Of a DNA stretch of 64,000 nt, positions 55,123 through 63,255 are shown one piece after another. Within the stretch, counting starts at the first letter, position 1, and every line of letters begins with the position of its first letter. The notes under the pieces are model-generated. The model was given only the letters and a program-made list of their open reading frames with translations. It made no database searches and was not told the DNA's origin. The stretch is from Vulcaniibacterium tengchongense (GTDB lineage Bacteria > Pseudomonadota > Gammaproteobacteria > Xanthomonadales > Xanthomonadaceae): contig NZ_RKQN01000001.1 of NCBI RefSeq assembly GCF_003814555.1, forward strand, positions 310,001 to 374,000, given 5' to 3'. Made by a program: the position numbers and the translations under genes.

Positions 55123-55983
55123 CTATTCCGGCGCGACCAGCCAGCGCACCTCGCCGCCGGCGCCGGGGCCTTCGCCCAGCACGCGTGCCAGCGCCGGCAG
55201 CGCCGCCCGCAGCGCGGCGTCGAACTGCCAGGGCGGGTTGAGCAGCAGCAGGCCGCTGCCGTTCATGCGCAACGGCGAATCGTCGGCGCGCACCAGCAGT
55301 TCGGCCACCAGCGCCGACTTCGCCGGCAGCGCCGCGGCGCGGCGATGGAACGGGCGCAGCGCGCGGCGCAGCTTGATCGGGTACCACACCGCGTAGACCG
55401 CCTGCGGCCAGCGCGCCAGGGCGTCGCGCAAGGCGCCGAGCACGGCGTCGAACTCGTCCAGCTGCGCTTCGTACGGCGGGTCGATCAGCACCAGGCCGCG
55501 CGCGTAGCGGGTCGCGCCGGTCCGCGGCGGCAGCAGCGCCTTCAGCGCGGCGTAACCGTCGCGTTCGTGCACCGCCATCCTCGGGTCGGCGGCGAAGTGC
55601 CGGCGCAGCACGTCGGCTTCCTCCGGGTGCAGCTCGCAGGCGGCGATGCGGTCCTGCTCGCGCAGCGCGTGCGCGAGCAGCCACGGCGAGCCCGGGTAGG
55701 CGGCGCGGCCATGCGCGAGGCGGCAGGCCCGCACCGCGTCCAGGTAGCGCCGCAGCAGCGGCTGCCGCGGCGCCTCGGCGAGCAGGCGGCCGATGCCGCC
55801 CTCGGCTTCGCCGGTGCGCCGCGCCGCGTCGGCGTCGAGCGCGTACAGGCCGCGGCCGGCATGGGTGTCGAGCGCGAACAGCGGCGCCGGCTTGGCCGTC
55901 AGCGCGTCGCACAGCGCCAGCAGGGCGACGTGCTTGAGCACGTCGGCGTGGTTGCCGGCGTGGAAGGCGTGACGGTAGTTCAT
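55123..55983 (-). CDS. rlmJ: 23S rRNA (adenine2030-N6)-methyltransferase RlmJ
   Basis: 286 aa (E. coli 280). MNYRHAFHAGNHADVLKHVA is the signature N-terminus. The SAM motif lies in FALDTHAGRGLYAL, and the catalytic motif IV is LVLIDPPYEAQLDEF. SGLLLLNPPWQFD closes the fold. It methylates A2030 of 23S rRNA. ATG 55983; divergent from creB. Confidence 0.96.
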   Translation of the reverse strand: MNYRHAFHAGNHADVLKHVALLALCDALTAKPAPLFALDTHAGRGLYALDADAARRTGEAEGGIGRLLAEAPRQPLLRRYLDAVRACRLAHGRAAYPGSPWLLAHALREQDRIAACELHPEEADVLRRHFAADPRMAVHERDGYAALKALLPPRTGATRYARGLVLIDPPYEAQLDEFDAVLGALRDALARWPQAVYAVWYPIKLRRALRPFHRRAAALPAKSALVAELLVRADDSPLRMNGSGLLLLNPPWQFDAALRAALPALARVLGEGPGAGGEVRWLVAPE

Positions 55984-56129
55984 CGGCGGCCCGGACTGGA
56001 GAAGGAAGGCCCGCCGCCCCGCGCGGGAGCCGCTCGCCGCACGGAGGCGGGAAGCGGCGCCCTACGCTCGGGCCGGCGGAGGCGGTAGATTCTCGCCGAA
56101 TATCGAGTTCCGGACCGAGCCGGCCGTCC

Positions 56130-56795
56130 ATGCGCATCCTCCTGGTCGAAGACGAGCCCGCGATCGCCGAGGTCGTGCTGCATGCCCTGCGCGCCGAAGG
56201 CTTCGAGGCCGAGCACTGCCTGACCGGCGGCGAGGCGCTGCGCCGCGCGCGCGAGCGCGCGTTCGACCTGGCGGTGCTCGACGTCGGCCTGCCGGACCTC
56301 GGCGGCTTCGCCCTGTGCCGCGAGCTGCGCCGCGGCCGCGACCTGCCGGTGATCTTCCTGACCGCGCACGACGCCGAGGCCGAGCGCCTCCTCGGCCTGG
56401 AGATCGGCGCCGACGACTACGTGACCAAGCCGTTCTCGCTGCGCGAGCTGGTGGCGCGGGTGCGGGTGGTGCTGCGGCGCGCGCAGGCCGGCTCCGGCGC
56501 GGCCGCCGCCGGTTTCGTCCACGACGCCGAGGGCCACCGCATCCGCTACCGCGGGCACGCGCTGGACCTGACCCGCTACGAGTACGGCCTGCTGGCCGCG
56601 CTGCTGCAACGCCCGGGCGCGGTGCTGACGCGCGCGCAGCTGATGGATCGGGTCTGGGGCGACGCGCTCGACAGCGGCGACCGCACCGTCGACACCCACG
56701 TCAAGACCCTGCGCGCCAAGCTGCGCGCGGTCGCCCCCGACGCCGACCCGATCCGCACCCATCGCGGGCTCGGCTACTCGCTGCAGGCCGACTGA
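56130..56795 (+). CDS. creB: Response regulator CreB
   Basis: 221 aa OmpR/PhoB-family regulator. The receiver has acidic pocket EDE (7-9), phospho-acceptor Asp51 in LAVLDVGLPD, Thr in FLTAHD and Lys100 in DDYVTKPF. The C-terminal winged helix has TRYEYGLLAALLQRPGAVLT and SGDRTVDTHVKTLRAKLR. It is assigned to CreB because it is followed by a CreC-type kinase, CreD and a perfect cre-tag. It regulates CreD and other Cre genes. The creC GTG follows 10 bases after the stop. Confidence 0.93.
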   Translation: MRILLVEDEPAIAEVVLHALRAEGFEAEHCLTGGEALRRARERAFDLAVLDVGLPDLGGFALCRELRRGRDLPVIFLTAHDAEAERLLGLEIGADDYVTKPFSLRELVARVRVVLRRAQAGSGAAAAGFVHDAEGHRIRYRGHALDLTRYEYGLLAALLQRPGAVLTRAQLMDRVWGDALDSGDRTVDTHVKTLRAKLRAVAPDADPIRTHRGLGYSLQAD

Positions 56796-56805
56796 GGCGC
56801 GCCGC

Positions 56806-58242
56806 GTGAAGATCGGCCTGCGCGTCTTCCTCGGCTATTTCCTGATCGTCGCCCTGGCGGGGCTGCTGCTGGCGCAGGTGTTCGTCGCCCAGGTCAAGCC
56901 GGGCGTGCGCCAGGCGATGGAGGACACGCTGGTGGACACCGCCAACGTGCTGGCGGAGCTGGCGCGCGACGACTTCCTCGCCGGCCGCATCGGCGACGGC
57001 GCGTTCGCGCGCAGCGTGCGCGACATGGCCCGGCGCGACTACGGCGCGCGGATCTGGGGCTTCCCCAAGCGCGCCTCGCAGTACCGCATCTACGTCACCG
57101 ATGCGCGCGGCGTGGTCGTGTTCGACAGCGCGGGCCGCGACCTCGGCCGCGACTACTCGCGCTGGAACGACGTGTACCTGACCCTGCGCGGCCGCTACGG
57201 CGCGCGCTCGACGGCGAGCGATCCCTACGACCCGGACTCGACCGTGATGCACGTGGCCGCGCCGATCCGCGACGCGCGGGGACGGATCGTCGGTTCGCTC
57301 ACGGTGGCCAAGCCGAACCGGGCGATCGCGCCGTTCATCGAGCGCAGCCAGCGGGTCGTGCTGCGCTGGGGCGCGGTGCTGCTGGGGGCGTCGCTGCTGG
57401 TGGGGCTGGTCGCCGCATGGTGGCTGTCGCGGCAGCTGGGCGCGCTGCGCCGCTACGCGCAGGCGGTGACCGCCGGCGGCCGCGCGAGCCTGCCGAGGGC
57501 GGCCGGCGAGTTCGGCGAGCTCGGGCGCGCGCTGGAGACCATGCGCACGCGGCTGGAGGGCAAGCAGTACGTCGAGCGCTACGTGCATGCGCTGACCCAC
57601 GAGATGAAGAGCCCGCTGGCGGCGATCCGCGGCAGCGCCGAACTGCTCGAGGGGCCGCTGCCGGACGCCGACCGCGCCCGCTTCGCCGCCAGCGTGCGCG
57701 CGCAGAGCGAGCGGCTGGCGCAGATGATCGACAAACTGCTGGCGCTGGCCGCGGTCGAGCACCGCCAGCGCCTGGACGATCCGGAGCCGCTCGACCCGGC
57801 GGCGCTCGCGCGCGAGGCCGCCGAGCAGTGCGCGCCGCGGCTGGCGCGCGACGCGCTGGCGCTGCGCCTGGACCTGCCCGCGCACGCGCCGGCGGTGGCG
57901 GGCGACGCCTTCCTGCTGCGCCAGGCGCTGATCAACCTGCTGGACAACGCCGCCGATTTCTCGCCGCACGGCGGCGCGATCGAGCTGGCGCTGCGCTGCG
58001 CCGACGGCCTGGCGGTCTTCGAGGTGCGCGACCGCGGTACCGGCGTGCCCGACTACGCGCTGCCGCGCGCGTTCGAGCGCTTCTTCTCGCTGCCCCGGCC
58101 CGGCCGGGGCAGCCGCAGCAGCGGCCTGGGCCTGTGCTTCGTCGCCGAGGTCGCGGCGCTGCACGGCGGCGCGGCGGCGCTGGAGAACCGCGAAGGCGGC
58201 GGCGCGACGGCGCGGCTGAGCCTGCCTGCCGGGGAGAGATAG
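56806..58242 (+). CDS. creC: Sensor histidine kinase CreC
   Basis: 478 aa. Inner-membrane kinase: TM1 at 8-28, a periplasmic sensor domain 30-185 (QYRIYVTDARGVVVFDSAGR, DSTVMHVAAPIRDARGRIVG), TM2 at 187-207, HAMP, then the dimerisation/phosphoacceptor helix with His265 in ALTHEMKSPLAAIRG. The ATPase part has NLLDNAADFSPHGG (N box), RDRGTGVPDYALPRAFERF (G1/F boxes) and SGLGLCFVAEVAALHGG. GTG start at 56806, 10 bases after creB. CreC signals to CreB in response to metabolic or cell-wall stress in other bacteria. Confidence 0.93.
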   Translation: MKIGLRVFLGYFLIVALAGLLLAQVFVAQVKPGVRQAMEDTLVDTANVLAELARDDFLAGRIGDGAFARSVRDMARRDYGARIWGFPKRASQYRIYVTDARGVVVFDSAGRDLGRDYSRWNDVYLTLRGRYGARSTASDPYDPDSTVMHVAAPIRDARGRIVGSLTVAKPNRAIAPFIERSQRVVLRWGAVLLGASLLVGLVAAWWLSRQLGALRRYAQAVTAGGRASLPRAAGEFGELGRALETMRTRLEGKQYVERYVHALTHEMKSPLAAIRGSAELLEGPLPDADRARFAASVRAQSERLAQMIDKLLALAAVEHRQRLDDPEPLDPAALAREAAEQCAPRLARDALALRLDLPAHAPAVAGDAFLLRQALINLLDNAADFSPHGGAIELALRCADGLAVFEVRDRGTGVPDYALPRAFERFFSLPRPGRGSRSSGLGLCFVAEVAALHGGAAALENREGGGATARLSLPAGER

Positions 58243-58297
58243 GAACGAGGGAAGGCGAGCGGGAAGCGATACCGTGGGGCCTAGGACCCGTTCCGGC

Positions 58298-58313
58298 TTC
58301 ACCCTCGCTTCAC
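58298..58313 (+). promoter_or_regulatory. CreB-binding cre-tag upstream of creD
   Basis: TTCAC (58298-58302), six bases CCTCGC, TTCAC (58309-58313): an exact match to the TTCAC-N6-TTCAC direct repeat bound by CreB, in the creC-creD gap 66 bases before creD. Confidence 0.8.
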
Positions 58314-58379
58314 CCGGCCGCCATCGCCGCTCCGCGGCTCCGGCCGATCCTGCGCCGCGTCCCGGTACGGAGCCGTCGC

Positions 58380-59723
58380 ATGCGCCTGATCCTGAAGATG
58401 GGCCTGGTCTTCGCCATGACCCTGGCGATCCTGATTCCGCTGCTGCTGGTCCGCGGCGTGATCCACGACCGCCAGCGCTACCGCGCCGAGGCGGTGCAGG
58501 AGGTCGCCGCGCGCTATGCCGGCCCGCAGGGGCTGGCCGGGCCGGTGCTGGTGGTGCCCTACACCGAGACCGCCGAAGCGGAGGAGACCGACGCCTCGGG
58601 CGTCGCGCGCAAGGTGCGGCGCGAACGCACCCGCTACTGGACCTTCTTCCCGACCCGCCTCGACGTCGCCGGCCGGCTGCGGCCGGACACGCGCAAGCGC
58701 GGGCTGCACCAGGTGCGCGTGTTCGAATGGCAGGGCAAGGTGCGGGCGAGCTTCGAGGCGCCGATCCCGGACGAGGCCGACGCCGCGCCGGACCGCCGCA
58801 TCGGCCGGCCGTGGCTGAGCTACGCGCTGGCCGACGTGCGCGGCCTGCGCGCGGCGCCGCAGCTGCGCATCGACGGCCGCGCCGTGCCGGTCGAGGAGGG
58901 CGTGGGCGGCCGCGACGCGCCCGGGCTGCACGTACGCCTGCCCGCGCCGGCGCGCGGGCAGGTGCTGCGCCTGCAGACCGAACTGGACCTGCCGCTCGGC
59001 GGCACCGAGTCGCTGGCGGTGGTGCCGCTGGGCAAGGACAACCGCATCGCGCTGGAATCGACATGGCCGCATCCCGGCTTCATCGGCGCCTCGCCGCGGC
59101 AGGACCTGGGCGACGACGGCTTCCGCGCCGACTGGCGGATCGCCTCGCTGGCCAGCAACGCCCAGCGCGGCTGGCTCGAGCGCGAGGGCCGCGGCCTGGC
59201 CGCCGACGCGGCGGCGACGCTGCGGGCGATGGACGCGGTCGGCGTCGAGCTGATCGACCCGGTCGACGTCTACACCCAGGCCGACCGCGCGACCAAGTAC
59301 GGCCTGCTGTTCGTGCTGCTGACCTTCGTTAGCTTGTTCCTGTTCGAGCTGATCAAGCAGTTGCCGGTGCACCCGATCCAGTACGGCCTGGTCGGCCTGG
59401 CGCTGGCGATCTTCTTCCTGCTGCTGGTCGCGCTGAGCGAGCACGTCGCGTTCCCGTGGGCGTACCTGGCCGCGAGCGTCGCCTGCATCGGGTTGATCGG
59501 CTTCTACCTGAGCGCGGCGCTGCGCAGCGTCTGGCGCGGGCTGGGGTTCGCGGCGATGCTCGCGGTGCTGTACGCGGCGTTGTACGGGCTGCTGGTCTCC
59601 GAGGACAACGCGCTGGCGCTCGGCGCGGGCCTGCTGTTCCTGGTGCTGGCGGTGCTGATGGCCGTCACCCGGCGGGTCGACTGGTACCAGCTCGCCGGCG
59701 CGCGCCCGCCGGCGCGGGCTTGA
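58380..59723 (+). CDS. creD: Inner membrane protein CreD
   Basis: 447 aa (E. coli CreD 450). One N-terminal TM (MRLILKMGLVFAMTLAILIPLL), a large periplasmic domain (about 30-300, with GPVLVVPYTE and RYWTFFPTRLDVAGRL), then a C-terminal cluster of about five TM helices (FVSLFLFELIKQLPVHPIQY, LAIFFLLLVALSEHVAF). CreD is the strongest target of CreB in enterobacteria and Stenotrophomonas and affects envelope integrity and beta-lactam response. ATG 58380 follows a cre-tag (58298-58313), so it is inferred to be CreB-activated separately from creBC. Confidence 0.94.
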   Translation: MRLILKMGLVFAMTLAILIPLLLVRGVIHDRQRYRAEAVQEVAARYAGPQGLAGPVLVVPYTETAEAEETDASGVARKVRRERTRYWTFFPTRLDVAGRLRPDTRKRGLHQVRVFEWQGKVRASFEAPIPDEADAAPDRRIGRPWLSYALADVRGLRAAPQLRIDGRAVPVEEGVGGRDAPGLHVRLPAPARGQVLRLQTELDLPLGGTESLAVVPLGKDNRIALESTWPHPGFIGASPRQDLGDDGFRADWRIASLASNAQRGWLEREGRGLAADAAATLRAMDAVGVELIDPVDVYTQADRATKYGLLFVLLTFVSLFLFELIKQLPVHPIQYGLVGLALAIFFLLLVALSEHVAFPWAYLAASVACIGLIGFYLSAALRSVWRGLGFAAMLAVLYAALYGLLVSEDNALALGAGLLFLVLAVLMAVTRRVDWYQLAGARPPARA

Positions 59724-59782
59724 CCCGCGGGCGGCGCGGCCCGAACGCCGCGCCGCCGGTTCCGCTCCGCTAGGATGTGCGC

Positions 59783-60406
59783 ATGAATTCCGCTCCTCCC
59801 GCCGCCGCGCCCGCGGCCGACGTGCGCTGCTTCGTCGGCGCGGCGATCGCCCCGTTTCTCGACGACCTGGCGCGGCTGCGCATCGCCGTGTTCCGCGACT
59901 GGCCCTACCTGTACGACGGCGACGCCGACTACGAAGCGCAGTACCTGCGCACCTACCTCCGATCGCCGCGCAGCATCGCGGTGCTGGCCTTCGACGGCGG
60001 GCGCGTGGTCGGCGCTTCCACCGGGCTGCCGCTGGCGGACGAGGACGAGGCCTTCCTCGCTCCCTTCGCGGACGGCGCGATCGATCCGAAGCAGGTGTTC
60101 TATTGCGGCGAGTCGGTGCTGCTGCCGCGGTACCGGGGGCGCGGCCTCGGCCACCGTTTCTTCGACGAACGCGAGGCGCATGCGCGGCGCCTGGGGGGCT
60201 ACGCCTGGACCGCGTTCTGCGCGGTCGACCGCGACCCGGACGACCCGCGCCGGCCGGGATCGCACCGCGGCAACGAGGCGTTCTGGAACAAGCGCGGCTA
60301 TCGCCCGCGCCCGGACCTGCGCGCGCGCCTGCCCTGGCGCGAGGTCGGCCGCGGCGAGGTCGAGCACAGCCTCACCTTCTGGCTGCGGCCGCTGGAGCGC
60401 GCCTGA
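59783..60406 (+). CDS. GNAT family acyltransferase (nitrilase partner)
   Basis: 207 aa. After a short Ala-rich leader it has the GNAT acetyl-CoA loop YRGRGLGHRFFDEREAHARR and a FWNKRGYRPRPDLRA strand near the C-terminus. RIAVFRDWPYLYDGDADYEA is a conserved-looking N-terminal block. The stop shares a base with the next ATG (TGATG), tying it to the carbon-nitrogen hydrolase. Start ATG 59783, with TAGGAT upstream; GTG 59777 would overlap that site. Substrate unknown. Confidence 0.86.
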   Translation: MNSAPPAAAPAADVRCFVGAAIAPFLDDLARLRIAVFRDWPYLYDGDADYEAQYLRTYLRSPRSIAVLAFDGGRVVGASTGLPLADEDEAFLAPFADGAIDPKQVFYCGESVLLPRYRGRGLGHRFFDEREAHARRLGGYAWTAFCAVDRDPDDPRRPGSHRGNEAFWNKRGYRPRPDLRARLPWREVGRGEVEHSLTFWLRPLERA

Positions 60407-61338
60407 TGGAACGCACGCAAGCCGCAAGCGCGCTGACCGTCGCCGTCGCCAAGTACGCGGTGGGCGCGCCGTCCGATTTCGACGCCTTCGCGGCGAAGCA
60501 GGCGCACTGGCTCGACGAGGCCCGGGCGCTCGGCGCCGAGCTGGCGGTGCTGCCGGAATATCTGTCGCTGGAACTGGGCGCGACCTTCGAGCCGGCGGTG
60601 CGCGCCGACCTGCGCGCCTCGCTGGCGGCGACGCAGCGCTACCACCGCGACTGGCTGGCGCTGTTCTCGCGCCTGGCGCGCGAGCGCGCGCTGCACGTGG
60701 TGGCCGGGAGCTTCCTGCTCGACGTCGGCGGCGGCCGCTACCGCAACCGCAGCTACGCGTTCGCGCCGGACGGCAGCCACGTCTGGCAGGACAAGCTGCG
60801 CCTGACCGGCTTCGAGAAGGGCGCCGGGGTGATCGAGCCCGGCGACGCGCTGAAGGTGTTCGAGGTGGCCGGCGCCGACGGCGGCCGCGTGCGCTGCGCG
60901 TTGGCGGTCTGCTACGACTGCGAATTCCCGCTGCCGGTGCGCGCCCAGTGCGAGGCCGGCGCGCGGCTGCTGATCGTGCCCAGCTGCACCGACACCGCGG
61001 CCGGCGCGACCCGCGTGCGCGTGGGCTGCCTGGCGCGCGCGCTGGAGAACCGCTGCTTCGTCGCCCAGTCGGTCACCGCCGGGGAAGCGCCGTGGAGCCC
61101 GGCGCTGGACGTGAACACCGGCGAGGCGGCGCTGTTCGCGCCGATGGATGTGGGCCTGCCCGCCGATGGCGTGATCGCGCAGACGCAGGGCGAACGGCGC
61201 TGGGCGGTGGCGCGGCTGGACTTCGCCGCGCTCGAAGCCACCCGCGCCCAGGCGCAGGTCGCCAACGACCGCGACTGGGTCAGCCAGTACTTCCCCAGCG
61301 TGGCGCGGGCCAAGGTGGTGGGGTTCGGCAACGCGTGA
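60406..61338 (+). CDS. Carbon-nitrogen hydrolase (nitrilase superfamily)
   Basis: 310 aa. The Glu-Lys-Cys catalytic triad is visible: Glu in AVLPEYLSLELG, Lys in VWQDKLRLTGFEKG, Cys in LAVCYDCEFPLPVRA. It hydrolyses an amide or nitrile. The coupled GNAT gene suggests that an acyl-amide is made or modified and then cleaved, or that the two enzymes serve consecutive steps; fusions of the two activities exist in other bacteria. TGATG overlap fixes the start at 60406. Confidence 0.9.
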   Translation: MERTQAASALTVAVAKYAVGAPSDFDAFAAKQAHWLDEARALGAELAVLPEYLSLELGATFEPAVRADLRASLAATQRYHRDWLALFSRLARERALHVVAGSFLLDVGGGRYRNRSYAFAPDGSHVWQDKLRLTGFEKGAGVIEPGDALKVFEVAGADGGRVRCALAVCYDCEFPLPVRAQCEAGARLLIVPSCTDTAAGATRVRVGCLARALENRCFVAQSVTAGEAPWSPALDVNTGEAALFAPMDVGLPADGVIAQTQGERRWAVARLDFAALEATRAQAQVANDRDWVSQYFPSVARAKVVGFGNA

Positions 61339-61345
61339 GCGCGGC

Positions 61346-61897
61346 TCAGCCGAACAGCGACACACCCGGCACCAGCCACAGCGACAGCCCGGCCAGGCCG
61401 CTGCCGATCGCGGTCGCCGCCAGCACGTCGCTGGGGTAATGCAACCCCAGCACCACCCGCGAGGCGGCGACGCTGGCGGTGAACGGCACCAGCAGCCAGG
61501 CCAGGCCCGGGTAGTGCGCTATCGCCACCAGGCTGAAGGCGACCGCGTGCAGCGTGTGCCCCGACGGGAAGCTGAACTCGTCCAGCGGCGCGACCCAGGC
61601 ATGGATGCGCGCGTCCGACGCGAACGGCCGCGGCCGCCGGGTCCAACGCTTGAGCCGCTTGTACAGCGCCAGCGCGATCGCGCCGGTCGCCGCCAGGTGC
61701 GCCGACGCGGCCAGGCCGTCGCGCCCGTCAGCCACGATCAACGCCGCCATCAGCGCGTACCAGAACACGCCGTCGCCGAGCCGGCTGACCGCGGCGAAGT
61801 ACCAGCGCGGGCTGACCCGCGCGCCCCAGCGGTTGGCGCGCAGGCACCAGCCGGCGTCGTTGGCGGACAAGCGCTTGTACAGCGTCGGGCGGTTCAT
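61346..61897 (-). CDS. PAP2-family membrane phosphatase
   Basis: 183 aa. The three PAP2 motifs are present: KRWTRRPRP (K-x6-RP), FSFPSGHTLHAVAF (PSGH) and SRVVLGLHYPSDVLAA (SR-x5-H-x3-D). Membrane helices lie around 45-70, 75-95, 120-140 and 150-175. It probably dephosphorylates a lipid phosphate such as undecaprenyl pyrophosphate, phosphatidic acid or PGP. Start MNRPTLYKRL at 61897; it would overlap the intended end of the glycosyltransferase gene (ATGA at 61894-61897). Confidence 0.92.
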   Translation of the reverse strand: MNRPTLYKRLSANDAGWCLRANRWGARVSPRWYFAAVSRLGDGVFWYALMAALIVADGRDGLAASAHLAATGAIALALYKRLKRWTRRPRPFASDARIHAWVAPLDEFSFPSGHTLHAVAFSLVAIAHYPGLAWLLVPFTASVAASRVVLGLHYPSDVLAATAIGSGLAGLSLWLVPGVSLFG

Positions 61898-63059
61898 GGC
61901 AGCTCCTTTTGCGGCGTCGCCGCCGCGGCGTCCTTCTCGTCCCGTGCGGCGCGCGCCAGGCCGTGCAGCAGCGCGTCGAAATCGGCGCGACCTGCTCCGG
62001 CCGCAACGCCGCGACCGCGTCCCGCGCGGCCACACGCATCGCCGCGCGCGCGGCGGCGTCGCCGGCGATGCGCGCGCAGGCGGCGACGAACGCGGCCTCG
62101 TCGCCCGGCGCGACCGGCGCGCCGTGCGCGTCGCGCAGGTACTCGCGCGCGGCGCCGTAGTCGAAGGCGACGGTGGGCACGCCGCAGGCCATCGCCTCGA
62201 GCGTGACGTTGCCGAAGGTCTCGCTCAGGCTGGGGAACACGAACAGGTCGCCGCTGGCGAAGTGGCGCGCCAGCGCCTCGCCGCGCTGCACGCCGCAGAA
62301 CACGAAGTCGGGGTTGTCGCGCTGCAGGCGCTCGCGCGCCGGGCCGTCGCCAACCCAGACGAAGCGCGCCTCCGGCCGCGCCGCCTGCAGCGCGCGGAAC
62401 GCGCGCACCGCCAGTTCCAGGTTCTTTTCCGGCGCGATCCGGCCGACGTAGATCGCGACCAGCGCCTCGTCCTCCGCGCCCCACTGCCTGCGCAGCGCGG
62501 CGTCGCGCCGGCGCGGGTCGAACAGCGCGGTGTCGACCGCCCGCGGCAGCCGCACCACATTGTCGAAGCGCTGCGCGCGCAGGAACTCGGCCAGCTCGCG
62601 GGTCGGCACCAGGGTGGCGTCGGCGGCGTTGTGGAAGCGGCGCATCCAGGCCAGCGCCGTGGCGGCGAGGAAGCCCACGCCGTAGTCGCGCATGTACCGG
62701 TCGAAGCGGGTGTGGAAGCCGGTGGCGGCGGGAATCCCCAGCTGCCGCGCCGCGCGCAGCGCGGACCAGCCGAGCGGGCCTTCGGTGGCGACGTAGATCG
62801 CGTCGGGCCGGCGCGCGCGCCACAGCGCGCGCAACCGCCGCGTCGCCGGCAGGCCCACGCGCAGGCCGGGGTAGCGCGGCAACGGCGCGCCGCGCACCAG
62901 CACGCAGTCGGCGTCGCCCGCATCGCGCTCGCCCTGGCGCGGCCGCACCAGTTGCACCTCGTGGCCGCGCGCGCGCAGGCCCGCTTCCAGGCCCTGCACG
63001 GTCAGGGCCACGCCGTTGATCTCCGGCGGATAGGTCTCGGTGACGATGGCGTAGCGCAT
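61894..63059 (-). CDS. GT4-family glycosyltransferase with frameshifted C-terminus
   Basis: Start MRYAIVTETYPPEINGVALTVQ at 63059. GT-B fold: GFHTRFDRYMRDYGVG, then the donor domain YVGRIAPEKNLELAVRAF, FVWVGDGPARERLQ and FPSLSETFGNVTLEAMACG with the E-x7-E signature. It resembles MgtA/PimB-like mannosyl or glucosyl transferases acting on lipids. Near 61985 one base is missing: the frame leaves ...LRPEQVA and would run to 61728 inside the PAP2 gene. Restoring one base gives ...DFDALLHGLARAARDEKD and a stop at 61894, exactly overlapping the PAP2 ATG. Real mutation or sequencing error cannot be told apart here. Confidence 0.8.
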
Positions 63060-63217
63060 GCCGCGGCGTTCCCCGGGTTTGCACGATCCTCGCGGCGGGC
63101 GATGAAGCGTCGGTGGCAGCGCGATGACGAACGCATGACGCGCGCTGAAAACGATTACGCGGGATCGCGCGTGCGAAAAAGCGGGCGATAGCGCGCCGGC
63201 GTTAACACTCGCGTTCA

Positions 63218-63223
63218 TACAAT
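63218..63223 (+). promoter_or_regulatory. -10-like element upstream of opgD
   Basis: TACAAT at 63218-63223, 32 bases before the first candidate start, in a locally AT-richer stretch. TTAACA at 63202-63207 is too close to be its -35. Confidence 0.35.
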
Positions 63224-63255
63224 CGCGACTTTGCTGTCATATCCGAGGTGCGCGT

